Source: Gordonibacter sp. Marseille-P4307 (GTDB taxonomy: Bacteria; Actinomycetota; Coriobacteriia; Coriobacteriales; Eggerthellaceae). From it: a DNA stretch of 64,000 bases. The stretch lies in contig NZ_UWPD01000001.1 of assembly GCF_900604965.1 (NCBI RefSeq), positions 1,576,833 to 1,640,832 on the forward strand, read 5' to 3'. Each line of letters opens with the position of its first letter. Position 1 is the first letter of the stretch. Positions 9,050 to 17,073 of this stretch are shown here, piece by piece. Made by a program: the position numbers and the translations under genes. The notes under the pieces were generated by a model. The model did no database searches. It was not told the origin of the DNA and was given only the letters and a program-made list of their open reading frames with translations.

Positions 9050-9889
9050 TTACTGGCACCCGTTCAAACTGGAGAACGCCCCGAAACGCGAGCACGAACC
9101 GATGCACAGATTGAGCGCGATGAGACCGCAGCAGCACTGCAGGCAGCCCGTCGTCCCCAAATCGAACCCTCGAGTGCGGGCCTCCTGCTCGTAGGCCCGC
9201 CCCGCCGTCTGAAACGACGCGAGTACGCGGCGGTAGTCGCCGTTGCCCGGATCGTTCTGAACAGCACGTCTAATCTGCTCGTATGCTAAAACCGTGTGAC
9301 CGGCGCCGTAGTTTGCCAGCGAAGCCAGGTACAACCAGCGTGCAGTGCGCTCTTTGGGGGGGATGCCGTCGAGGGTGGCCTTTGCGCGCACGTAGTTCTC
9401 GGCGTTGATATCATCGATCGCCGAGCGCATCGCCGCAGAATCGGCAGCCGAGGCCTCGGGGTGGACATCGTGCGGCCCGTTACCCGCATAGGTGTAGTCG
9501 CCGAAGATATCCTCCCAGGTGAATGTGGTGTACACCCATCCGTTCTGTCCCTGGTAGGTGCGCGGGCCCCATCCGTTTCCGCCCGGGGCGTACGCAGAGC
9601 CCCCGGCGAAGGGGTTGCCGTAGGGGCCCGCCTGCTGCGCCGCGGCGCTCGAACCCCCGCGCGCATAGGCCTCCTGGGCTCGTCGGCGCGCATCTTCCCG
9701 CGCATATCGCTCGGGGTTGGTCAGACGGTCATAGGCCTCGTTGATCTCGTTCATACGCGCGGCGGCGCCCTCGTCCCCCGGGTTCAGGTCGGGATGGTTC
9801 TCGCGCGCCTTCTTCCGGTACGCCTTCTTTATATCGTCGGGGCTCGCCGACGGGGACACGCCCAAAACCTCATACGGAGTCTTGCTCAC
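9050..9889 (-). CDS. J-domain co-chaperone-like protein with TPR-like C-terminal region
   Basis: 279 residues. Residues 1-65 are a J domain ([23 protein letters not shown] at 32-34), which stimulates Hsp70 ATPase. A Gly/Ala/Asn-rich aromatic linker (about 80-140, with [15 protein letters not shown]) leads to a helical TPR-like part ([41 protein letters not shown]) and a short Cys-rich tail ([20 protein letters not shown]) that could be membrane-associated or lipid-modified. It is not full-length DnaJ: no zinc-finger repeats. GTG 9889 is chosen because AAAGGTGG lies four bases upstream and the J domain starts there. It forms an operon with the DUF5685 gene upstream. Confidence 0.85.
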   Translation of the reverse strand: MSKTPYEVLGVSPSASPDDIKKAYRKKARENHPDLNPGDEGAAARMNEINEAYDRLTNPERYAREDARRRAQEAYARGGSSAAAQQAGPYGNPFAGGSAYAPGGNGWGPRTYQGQNGWVYTTFTWEDIFGDYTYAGNGPHDVHPEASAADSAAMRSAIDDINAENYVRAKATLDGIPPKERTARWLYLASLANYGAGHTVLAYEQIRRAVQNDPGNGDYRRVLASFQTAGRAYEQEARTRGFDLGTTGCLQCCCGLIALNLCIGSCSRFGAFSSLNGCQ

Positions 9890-9900
9890 GAACCCACCTT

Positions 9901-10806
9901 TTACCTCGCTGCGCGCGAACGCGCCCCTTCGTCTTGCTCGGTACCCGTACCGCGTCGTTGCACAGGCGCCGTGTCGCGCGAAGACGTCGCTTCGCACGTC
10001 TCGTTGAATGTAGCCCAAATACCCGAATAAAGCACGCTTCTCATGAGATGAGCATCCTTTACCAAAGGCAGCTTCTCGAACGCAGCAGCAGCCCAGGCCG
10101 CGTATCCTGAAAGAACGCCGCGAACCTCTTCGACCGACAAACCCGTCTGCAAAAGCGGGTTGTACGACCCGGTGCGCGCATCCTGCTCGCGGTCGAGCAC
10201 CGCATCCATCACATACACGAACTGCCCCAGCCAGAAACCGAGCTCCCTCAGAAGCGGCGCCCAGCGATCCTCGCGGTAGGCGAACAGCTCTCCCAGCACC
10301 GCGCCGAAGCAGCGGGCCGCCTCGTCGCCCCCGAACGCCTCCCCGCCTACCGGGCAGCTCCGCTCGATAAGCTCGATCCGATCGAGTCCCAGTTCGATCG
10401 CGCGGCACTGAACGGGCCAGCGAGCTTCGACGTCCCGATAGCGCGCTTCAAGCGCCTTCGCATACAGGCGCGCGGCGCGGCTGCCATCGTCGGTCCAGTC
10501 GTCAAGCGATTTGCGGTAAGCCATGACCACGTTCATATCGGCTGCATAATCGATGCAGGCCGATCGCGCAAGCGAGCGTCCCCCGATGGGATGAAACGCG
10601 CAGGCCCCGTGGTCGGTTAACTCGCCGTCCTCGTAAAGCGATGAAAGCACGAGCGCCAGAAACGTCAGGTCGTTGCTTAAAGACAGGCGGCTGACCTGCC
10701 CCGAGCGCTCCTTCAGCGCGTGGCACACCCCGCAATACACTTGCCGGTACCGAGCTCGCTCGGCTTCCGACAAGACCTCGTTGTTGGGAATAACGATGCC
10801 GAACAC
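9901..10806 (-). CDS. DUF5685 family protein
   Basis: About 301 residues, all-helical and cysteine-poor apart from [14 protein letters not shown] near residue 25 and scattered single cysteines. The start [21 protein letters not shown] and the motifs [19 protein letters not shown] and [19 protein letters not shown] match the pattern of DUF5685, a family found mainly in Firmicutes and Actinobacteria beside J-domain genes; its function is unknown. GTG 10806 is used because family members begin at this M/V-F-G point. The DxxDA near residue 245 recalls helical prenyl-chain enzymes, but that is only a hint. It sits 11 bases upstream of the J-domain gene. Confidence 0.7.
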   Translation of the reverse strand: MFGIVIPNNEVLSEAERARYRQVYCGVCHALKERSGQVSRLSLSNDLTFLALVLSSLYEDGELTDHGACAFHPIGGRSLARSACIDYAADMNVVMAYRKSLDDWTDDGSRAARLYAKALEARYRDVEARWPVQCRAIELGLDRIELIERSCPVGGEAFGGDEAARCFGAVLGELFAYREDRWAPLLRELGFWLGQFVYVMDAVLDREQDARTGSYNPLLQTGLSVEEVRGVLSGYAAWAAAAFEKLPLVKDAHLMRSVLYSGIWATFNETCEATSSRDTAPVQRRGTGTEQDEGARSRAAR

Positions 10807-10865
10807 CGATTCTAACCTGCTTTCAGCGGAGAAGGGGGCGCCGACGCCCAGACGGTTGCAGCCGG

Positions 10866-11300
10866 TTACGTCGTATGGATGGACTGTTTGTGGCAATGGG
10901 GGCAGGTCGCACGGATCTTACCTTTCCCCTTCGGCAACGAGAACACCTTTCTGCACCGGGGGCATTTGATGTAGCGCGTGGTATGCCGATTGGTCCAGCG
11001 CTTGTCGAGAAGCGAGAACCAAGCGCGCTGCTTCTCGGTCTTCCGAAGAAACGCGCTGTTTTCGCGCGCGCGCGCCGGATAGTTGCGCGAATACATGCGG
11101 AACAGCTCCCACAGCAGAAGCGCAGTCGAGAGAAACCAGAAGAGCCGAACGTGCGAAAACGAGGCGACCATGCACGCAATCGCCGCACTCAGTAAAAACT
11201 TCCCCAGCTCATCCATACCATATCGGCCTTGATTCAAAGCGATGAAACCTTCTCTCATCCGCCGTGCGAACGAATCGAACCGCTCGTTGCCTCTCGCCAT
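10866..11300 (-). CDS. Small membrane protein with C-terminal zinc ribbon
   Basis: 144 residues. A basic N-terminus (MARGNERFDSFARRMREGF) is followed by two short hydrophobic segments (about 35-75: LLSAAIACMVASFSHV and FWFLSTALLLWELF), then a basic loop and a zinc-ribbon pair CPRC...CPHC in the last 35 residues (CPRCRKVFSLPKGKGKIR). No specific function is recognised. Similar small membrane zinc-ribbon proteins occur beside DUF5685 and J-domain genes, suggesting a membrane chaperone-type unit; this is inference. ATG 11300 is chosen for its GAGGTGGG site; an in-frame ATG at 11354 would overlap the flippase stop. Confidence 0.65.
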   Translation of the reverse strand: MARGNERFDSFARRMREGFIALNQGRYGMDELGKFLLSAAIACMVASFSHVRLFWFLSTALLLWELFRMYSRNYPARARENSAFLRKTEKQRAWFSLLDKRWTNRHTTRYIKCPRCRKVFSLPKGKGKIRATCPHCHKQSIHTT

Positions 11301-11343
11301 CGCAAACCCACCTCGCATCCAACCGCCCCGGAAGGCGGATCCG

Positions 11344-12948
11344 TTAATTCGCATGTCCGCCGCGCTTCGTAAGCCTCATGCGCGCGTCCTCCCGTTCGTT
11401 GAAACGCGGATCGGACGCGTCAAAGCCCTCCTGGCGAGCCCTCAGCTTCCGACGCGCGCGCTCACGATCATCCGAAAGCAGCGCGTCGCCCACCACGCTC
11501 GCAGAAAGCGCATGCGAGTTGACCTCGGGCGCATGCTTCACATCCAGCGCTTCGAACCCGGGTTCGCGCTCGTAGGCGATGCGCACCGACACGTATTCGC
11601 GAACCAAAAGCACGAACAGGATGCTCATGATGATGAGGTACCCGATCACCGCCCCCTCCAAACCGGTGATGTTCACCATGAGCAGCAGCACCAGAAGCGA
11701 GAACCCGAACGTGATGAAGTACAGCTCGGTCACCACACGCTGACGGCGCAGGATCACGATGACCTGATAGAGAAAGTCGATTCCCGCCGTCACTCCGCCG
11801 GCAGCCAGCATAATGAAGGCCAGATCGGCGTACTGGGAAAAATCCAAACCGTACATGAAGCTGAGGAGCGTGATGCCGATCCAGCTCATGCCCCCCGCAG
11901 CCAGAAGCGTGACGGCCACGATAACGAGGACCATCACCAGAATCATCACGTCGAACCGGCGGCGGTGCGACACGTCGGCCCACAGCTCTGCCATGCGCAC
12001 CAGCTGGGGCTTGTAGATGAAGCCAACCGTCAGCAGCACCGCCTGCGCCGGGAAGTACAGCGCATTGAAGTACAGCTGGTTGTCGTAGGAAAGCACGCCG
12101 TCCATCACGAACTTGGGCATGTTGTCTACCAGTGCATACATAAACAGCGCAAAGAACAGAGGAGCGCAGGCTCTGAACAGATCCGATACGCCCCGCGCCC
12201 TCAATGGCTCGGACTTGGGGGTCTCGAACAGCGCCAGGGGAAACGTCACAATCAGAAACGTCAGCGCCGCAGCGACGAACATTCCCATGGATGCCGCCAC
12301 CAGGCTACCCGTGATGGCCAGCAGCACGACGAACACCACCAGGGCCAGAAGCGAGCGAATCGTCTGCGAGATGCCGCCCAAATACAGCTTGTCGGCCTGC
12401 TGAAGACGCCCTTCGTACACATCCGCCAGGGCATCGACCATCTTGAACAGCACGACCGCCGCGCACAAGTCCGTCATCGCCGGATCGTAGCCGCGCCACG
12501 CGCACCACGCCGCACCAGCAACCACCATGAGCACGCAGGTGATAAGACGATTCACCTGATAGTCCTTGAACGAATGAAGGCCTTCGAGGTCCGAGATCTG
12601 ATACGTGCGCACACCGTAATTGCCCATGAAATACAGCAGGTTCGCCGTGACGAAGGCGATGGAGAACATGCCGGCCCGCTCTGCGCCCGAAAGCTGCGTG
12701 ACCACGATGGTGAGCACCGGGAACAGAGCCCCCCAGGATATAAGCCCGATCGTGTTCCACACGTAGTCGCGCGAGGTGCTGTGCGCCTCGTACTCTTCGG
12801 CGGCATCCGAGAACCCGCCTCCCGAAGCAGCGCCCAGAAGACGATCCCACCAGGCGTTCATCAAGGCGACGGCCGGGTTGGGCCGCCGCGGGCGACGACG
12901 CGCGGAGCGAAAGCGCTTGGTGCGGGAAAAATCTTCGGTCAAAGCCAT
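11344..12948 (-). CDS. Polysaccharide-type flippase (Wzx/MATE-like), multi-pass membrane protein
   Basis: About 534 residues with roughly 12-14 membrane helices (first near residue 45, TIGLISWGALFPVLTIVV) and features of the oligosaccharide flippase superfamily: FVTANLLYFMGNYGVRTYQISD and GFIYKPQLVRMAELWAD. Such proteins flip lipid-linked glycan units. A basic, Arg-rich N-terminal tail and a 60-residue charged C-terminal tail lie in the cytoplasm. With the LicA/LicC-like and LCP genes downstream it suggests teichoic-acid-like or capsular polymer assembly, though those genes are not contiguous with it. ATG 12948 is a best guess (weak AAGGA); ATG 12987 is the alternative. Confidence 0.75.
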   Translation of the reverse strand: MALTEDFSRTKRFRSARRRPRRPNPAVALMNAWWDRLLGAASGGGFSDAAEEYEAHSTSRDYVWNTIGLISWGALFPVLTIVVTQLSGAERAGMFSIAFVTANLLYFMGNYGVRTYQISDLEGLHSFKDYQVNRLITCVLMVVAGAAWCAWRGYDPAMTDLCAAVVLFKMVDALADVYEGRLQQADKLYLGGISQTIRSLLALVVFVVLLAITGSLVAASMGMFVAAALTFLIVTFPLALFETPKSEPLRARGVSDLFRACAPLFFALFMYALVDNMPKFVMDGVLSYDNQLYFNALYFPAQAVLLTVGFIYKPQLVRMAELWADVSHRRRFDVMILVMVLVIVAVTLLAAGGMSWIGITLLSFMYGLDFSQYADLAFIMLAAGGVTAGIDFLYQVIVILRRQRVVTELYFITFGFSLLVLLLMVNITGLEGAVIGYLIIMSILFVLLVREYVSVRIAYEREPGFEALDVKHAPEVNSHALSASVVGDALLSDDRERARRKLRARQEGFDASDPRFNEREDARMRLTKRGGHAN

Positions 12949-13252
12949 GTCCTTCGATGTCTGCCGTGCCGATTCGTTCCTTTCCATTATAGGGGCAGCC
13001 GCGCGGCCCTTGGAAACCCCCGCAGAACCACCAAACGCGCAGCAGGACGGATGCCGGGCGCAGCGAGGCGTCGGCATCGACTCGATGGCCGTCCGCGCGG
13101 CGCGCACAGCGGCGACACTGCGCCTTCCACGCCGAAAATCCAATTCACCTGCCTTGAAGCGCCGTCCGTATCTTAGAATGGATGCGTTTGCACAACAGGG
13201 AGCGAGCGAGGCCCGAAACGGGCCCGGTTCTTCCAGAAAGGACGGTTACCGT
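12949..13252. other. Divergent intergenic region
   Basis: About 300 bases between the flippase (-) and the symporter (+), so it must hold both promoters. A TAGAAT that could serve as a plus-strand -10 is at 13174-13179, but no well-spaced -35 accompanies it. An AGAAAGGA site precedes the symporter start. No gene or repeat is seen here. Confidence 0.4.
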
Positions 13253-14698
13253 ATGTCAACCGCGACATCGAGCACCCAAGAGCCCAAGCAGAAGAAGAAG
13301 CTCAACGACACGACCTGGATTCTGCTTGCGCTTCTCGCCGGTGCGGCTTTGGGGATCATTCTGAACGGCGTCGTCGTCAAGGGCGATTTCGTCAGCACGT
13401 ATTTCATCGAGGGCGTCTGCTACGTCATCGGACAGGGATTCGTCCGCATGATGCAGATGCTCGTCGCGCCTTTGGTGTTCTGCTCGATCGTCGTAGGGGC
13501 GGCGTCCATGGCCGACCCGAAGATGCTGGGCAAAATCGGCGGAGGCACGATCGCGATGTACCTGGTGACCACAGCCATCGCCATCCTCATAGCCATGGTG
13601 CTCGCATCGTTTACCAACCCCGGCCTCGGCCTGGATATGGGCTCCATCGTCTCGGTCGAACCCAAGGCGGTCGAGTCGAAACCCTTCCAGGACGTTCTTC
13701 TGAACATCATTCCCACTAACATATTCGAGGCACTGTCCAAGGGCACCATGCTGCAGATCATCTTCTTCGCTTTGCTGCTGGGCTTCATCCTGGGCGGCGT
13801 CGGGCACAAGGTGGGAACGGTCAACCGGTTCTTCACGCAGTTCAACGCGATCATGATGAAGATGATCGCCCTGCTGCTGAAAATCGCGCCCATCGGCATC
13901 TTCTTCCTCATCACCCGCACGTTCACCAACCTCGGCATCGGGGGCATCGTTCCCATGCTGAAGTTCGTGCTCACCGTCTACGGCGGATTGCTGCTTCAGC
14001 TGTTCATCGTGTACATGCTTATCCTGTTCTTGTTCACGCGCCTGAATCCCCTCCACTTCCTGAAGAAGTTCTGGCCGGTCATGCTGTTCGCGTTCACCAC
14101 CAGTTCCTCGAACGCCACTATCCCGCTGAATATCGAGACGCTCGAGAAGCGCATCGGCGTCAACCACAGGGTAGCCTCGTTCACCATCCCCCTGGGCGCG
14201 ACCATCAACATGGACGGCACCGCCATCATGCAGGGAGCCGCCGTCATCTTCTGCGCCCAGGCCTTCGGTATCGACCTGGCCACCTCCGCGCTTCTGTCCG
14301 TTATCGTGACGGCCACGGCGGCCTCCATCGGCACCGCCGGCGTTCCCGGATCGGGAACCATTATGCTCGCCATGGTGTTTTCGAGCATCGGGCTTCCCGC
14401 TGAGGGCGTCGCCATGATCATGGGCATCGACCGCATTCTCGACATGGGCCGCACCGCCATCAACGTCACCGGCGACGGCGTGGTCACCACCTGCGTGGCC
14501 AACGCTGCGGGCATGCTCGATCGCGACGTGTTCAGAAACGACCGCATCGAGGAAGTCGATATGGAGGCGCTGCCGCTGTCCGAAGATCCCCACACCGCCG
14601 AGGCGTACGTGGAGACGCCCGCCGGATCCGAGATCGGAGCTTCGGGCGACCTCGATCGCTTCGCCGATGTGGACGACCCTTTGCATCGCGACAACTAA
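13253..14698 (+). CDS. Dicarboxylate/amino acid:cation symporter (DAACS/SLC1 family)
   Basis: 481 residues of the GltP/DctA/SLC1 fold. Recognisable parts are a serine-rich re-entrant loop (FTTSSSNATIPLN), the NMDGTAIMQG motif of TM7 (MDGT binds Na+), GVPGSGTIMLA of hairpin 2 and the TM8 segment DRILDMGRTAINVTGD; the Asp and Arg equivalents are the substrate-binding residues. The Arg in DMGRTAINVTGD argues for glutamate/aspartate or dicarboxylate rather than neutral amino acids. A charged, acidic 50-residue C-terminal tail is unusual. ATG 13253 follows AGAAAGGA. It is monocistronic and ends at a strong terminator. Confidence 0.9.
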   Translation: MSTATSSTQEPKQKKKLNDTTWILLALLAGAALGIILNGVVVKGDFVSTYFIEGVCYVIGQGFVRMMQMLVAPLVFCSIVVGAASMADPKMLGKIGGGTIAMYLVTTAIAILIAMVLASFTNPGLGLDMGSIVSVEPKAVESKPFQDVLLNIIPTNIFEALSKGTMLQIIFFALLLGFILGGVGHKVGTVNRFFTQFNAIMMKMIALLLKIAPIGIFFLITRTFTNLGIGGIVPMLKFVLTVYGGLLLQLFIVYMLILFLFTRLNPLHFLKKFWPVMLFAFTTSSSNATIPLNIETLEKRIGVNHRVASFTIPLGATINMDGTAIMQGAAVIFCAQAFGIDLATSALLSVIVTATAASIGTAGVPGSGTIMLAMVFSSIGLPAEGVAMIMGIDRILDMGRTAINVTGDGVVTTCVANAAGMLDRDVFRNDRIEEVDMEALPLSEDPHTAEAYVETPAGSEIGASGDLDRFADVDDPLHRDN

Positions 14699-14721
14699 AC
14701 CGCCCGCGATACGAAAGATAC

Positions 14722-14760
14722 GAAACCCCCGGCAGCATCGTTCAGGCTGCCGGGGGTTTC
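14722..14760 (+). terminator. Hairpin terminator after the symporter gene
   Basis: A 15-bp perfect inverted repeat (14722-14736 with 14746-14760) around a 9-base loop, rich in G and C, followed by a short T-containing run. It lies 24 bases after the symporter stop. It also faces the 3' end of the FKBP gene and may work in both directions. Confidence 0.85.
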
Positions 14761-14806
14761 TCCGTTTCCGACTTCGATGCAGTCGGCCGCTCTGCACTGC
14801 GAAAGA

Positions 14807-15235
14807 CTAGCCTTCAACCTCCACCAGGGTGATCTCGAAATTGAGATCCTTGCCCGCAAGCTCGTGGTTGAAATCGAACGTGATAGTGCCGTTTTCAAGC
14901 GCGGCAACCATCGCGGACATGGGCATCCCGTTCGGACCGCTCAGCATGACGCGCTGCCCCACCGTGCAGTTCTCGGCTCCGGGAAGCTGAGCCACCGCAA
15001 CAGTCTGCACGGCGTTGGGATCGACCTCGCCGTACGCTTCAGCGGCCGGAATGTGAACGGTTACGGTCTGGCCTACCTCCATCTCGGCGACGACGCGATC
15101 GAACCCCGGGATCATCATCCCCGCGCCAACCGTGAATCCGATCGGCTCGTTGCGCGAATACGATGAATCGAACTGGGTGCCGTCGTCAAGCGTTCCGATG
15201 TAGTGCGCCTTGACCTTCTTGCCCTCGTTGCTCAT
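14807..15235 (-). CDS. FKBP-type peptidyl-prolyl isomerase (SlyD/FkpA-like)
   Basis: 142 residues of the SlyD-type FKBP fold. Catalytic core: VKAHYIGTLDDGTQFDSS (residues 8-25), PIGFTVGAGMMIPGFDRVV, then an insert-in-flap region (EAYGEVDPNAVQTV to VGQRVMLSGPNG) and the closing strand FDFNHELAGKDLNFEI, a hallmark of the SlyD group. It catalyses proline cis/trans isomerisation as a cytosolic folding helper. The His-rich metal tail of E. coli SlyD is absent. ATG 15235 is preceded by GAAAGGGG. The gene stands alone, 59 bases downstream of the methyltransferase stop, and may be co-transcribed with it. Confidence 0.93.
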   Translation of the reverse strand: MSNEGKKVKAHYIGTLDDGTQFDSSYSRNEPIGFTVGAGMMIPGFDRVVAEMEVGQTVTVHIPAAEAYGEVDPNAVQTVAVAQLPGAENCTVGQRVMLSGPNGMPMSAMVAALENGTITFDFNHELAGKDLNFEITLVEVEG

Positions 15236-15294
15236 GAAGAGCCCCTTTCGTTTGAAAACAGACTGACCCAGTGTACAGGAAACCGAACCCCGAA

Positions 15295-15933
15295 CTAGGG
15301 GCGCTTGCCGATTGCGCACACGTACCCCGTTTCGGAATCGCGATAAGCTTGCACATCCGAAAACCCCGCATTCAACATGAAAGCTTCGAGTTCGGAGGCG
15401 GTATACACGCTCATTCCCTCGATGGAGCGCGCGAACTCAACCGTCGAGGGGTCTTCTCCATCGGCCTCGTTGCAGATGAGCAACGAACCGCCCGGCCTCA
15501 GAACGCGAAACGCCTCGGAAAGGGCCCCTTCCACATCGGGCCAGAAATACACGGTTTCAAACGCCGTGACCGCGTCGAACTCCCCTGCGCCGAAAGGCAG
15601 AGTCGACACGTCCCCCTGCACCACCTCGCAGCGGCCCTCGGCGATGGCCCGTCCATTCCTCTCGCGCGACACTTCAACGCTCAGCTCGGAATAGTCGAGA
15701 CCCGCCGCGAAACCGCCGCTCCCCATGCGATCGAGCAAGCGACCCAGATTGGCTCCTCCGCCGCAACCCAGATCGAGAGCGCGGCGTGCACCCGCACACG
15801 ACAGGTGGTCAAGTCCCCAGTTCGCCAATTGCTCGTGGTTCCCCGTATTCATGCGGTCCAGCATGACGCGCCCCGCCTCTCCGTCCGGACAAGCGGGGTT
15901 TCCCTCAGGGTGTACAGGCGCTGTCGGCTCCAT
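15295..15933 (-). CDS. Class I SAM-dependent methyltransferase
   Basis: 212 residues. Motif I ALDLGCGGGANLGRLL (about 52-67) binds S-adenosylmethionine; the acidic post-I strand is AAGLDYSELSVEVSRER; motif II region DVSTLPFGAGEFDAVTAFETVYFW and motif III LRPGGSLLICNEADGED follow. Substrate unknown; the type is like small-molecule or UbiE-like methyltransferases. The Pro-rich N-terminus (MEPTAPVHPEGNPACPDGEAGRVMLDRMN) is typical of Coriobacteriia-style proteins that need an anchor helix. ATG 15933 has a GAGGAGG site. It sits between FKBP and a LicC-like gene on the same strand, 88 bases downstream of the latter. Confidence 0.85.
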   Translation of the reverse strand: MEPTAPVHPEGNPACPDGEAGRVMLDRMNTGNHEQLANWGLDHLSCAGARRALDLGCGGGANLGRLLDRMGSGGFAAGLDYSELSVEVSRERNGRAIAEGRCEVVQGDVSTLPFGAGEFDAVTAFETVYFWPDVEGALSEAFRVLRPGGSLLICNEADGEDPSTVEFARSIEGMSVYTASELEAFMLNAGFSDVQAYRDSETGYVCAIGKRP

Positions 15934-16020
15934 ATCGGTGCCTCCTCTGTGTTCTTTTCGATACGAAAGCGAATCGTGCGGAGCCCGAGAGGGCTTCGCG
16001 GCGGCATGCGTGCAGAATCT

Positions 16021-16809
16021 CTAGACGCGGTAGGCGGGATCGATCTTCTGGAGCTCGGCGAACGAATCGATCTCGTCGATATCGTCGAACGAACACTCCC
16101 TCACCCGCACGCGATACCGATCGCGGCACATAACGCAGGGCACGTCGTCCCAGAACCGCTGACGATTCTCGTCTCGAGCGAACTCGCGCGGAAGATCCTC
16201 GGCCAAACGATCCCCCGCCTCGGCGGTCCAGTACGACACGCCGTACATGTGGTGGCAGTTGCGGCCGCCTTTACGCAGATCGGCAACGTAGCCGTCTTCG
16301 GTATGGAAGCACCAGTCCTCGGTCGATTCGACCGGAACGCCCAGGTACCAGCTCTCGTAGTTGTACTTCCTCAGCAAACCGGGGTTCGACAGCATCAGAT
16401 CGCTCTCGAACGCATACGCGTTGCGAAAGTGATCGTGCGCGCACACCGCCGACGAGATGTTGTTCGTGGTGTCGTACAGATCGTTTCGGATGAGGGTGAC
16501 ATTCGGGTAATCCCTCTTCAAAAGCTCGAACTCATCGGCCAGATACCCTACGACGATGTAGATCTCCTCGATGTCGATAGCCGCCAAAGCGTCGAGCAGG
16601 CTCTCGATGATGCGCCGCCCCTTCACGCGCACCAGCGGCTTGGGCGTGTTGATGGTAATGGGCAGCATGCGGCTTCCGAAACCCGAAGCGAACAGCACCG
16701 CCCGCCGAGCCCGATACGGCTCGAGCGCAGCCAGGTCCTCCTCGGTTGCCCGACCCTGCTCGTACTTCTCCTCCAAAAGCTCGAACTGACGAGCCGATAA
16801 TCCAGCCAT
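16021..16809 (-). CDS. LicC-like nucleotidyltransferase (phosphocholine cytidylyltransferase type)
   Basis: 262 residues. A short helical lead (1-35) precedes the sugar-nucleotide-transferase fold with AVLFASGFGSRMLPITINTPKPLV (about 38-61), a variant of the G-x-G-x-R-x-x-P...PK signature, then EIYIVVGYLADEF, NDLYDTTNNISSAV (NNxxS) and AYAFESDLML with the metal-binding D/E. LicC makes CDP-choline from phosphocholine and CTP for decoration of surface glycans. It is a second nucleotidyltransferase beside the LicA-like fusion upstream, so the two may activate different substituents. ATG 16809 has GAAGGGAG upstream. Confidence 0.75.
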   Translation of the reverse strand: MAGLSARQFELLEEKYEQGRATEEDLAALEPYRARRAVLFASGFGSRMLPITINTPKPLVRVKGRRIIESLLDALAAIDIEEIYIVVGYLADEFELLKRDYPNVTLIRNDLYDTTNNISSAVCAHDHFRNAYAFESDLMLSNPGLLRKYNYESWYLGVPVESTEDWCFHTEDGYVADLRKGGRNCHHMYGVSYWTAEAGDRLAEDLPREFARDENRQRFWDDVPCVMCRDRYRVRVRECSFDDIDEIDSFAELQKIDPAYRV

Positions 16810-16873
16810 GTCTCTCCCTTCGCCGAACCCGCTTCCAGCAGGTTCGGTCTGCTGCGCAATCACGTTCGCTATT

Positions 16874-17067
16874 CTAGCGAAGTTCCGCCTCGGCGGCTGC
16901 GAGGCGCGCAAACTCCTCCTCGGGAGAATTCGCCACGAGGTGCCGGCAGGCATACAGGCGAAAATACCCCAATCCCGCCGCGATCACGACGACGGCGCAC
17001 GCACCGCAAAACCCCCGGCCGGCCGGCTCGCGAACGCGCCGCCCGTTTCCTTTTCGCTGTCCTTCAT
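16874..17067 (-). pseudogene. Possible small membrane-protein gene with a frameshift
   Basis: Between the LicA-like stop and the LicC-like gene an ATG at 17067 opens a frame (MKDSEKETGGAFASRPAG) that stops at 16984-16986. The other frame continues with a hydrophobic segment (GACAVVVIAAGLGYFRLY) and a charged end (SPEEEFARLAAAEAE) to a stop at 16874. A run of five G (plus-strand 17012-17016, minus-strand C-to-G) sits at the join. Joined, they would give a one-helix protein of about 65 residues. No good ribosome-binding site is seen, so this may be chance. Confidence 0.3.
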
Positions 17068-17073
17068 GTCGAA

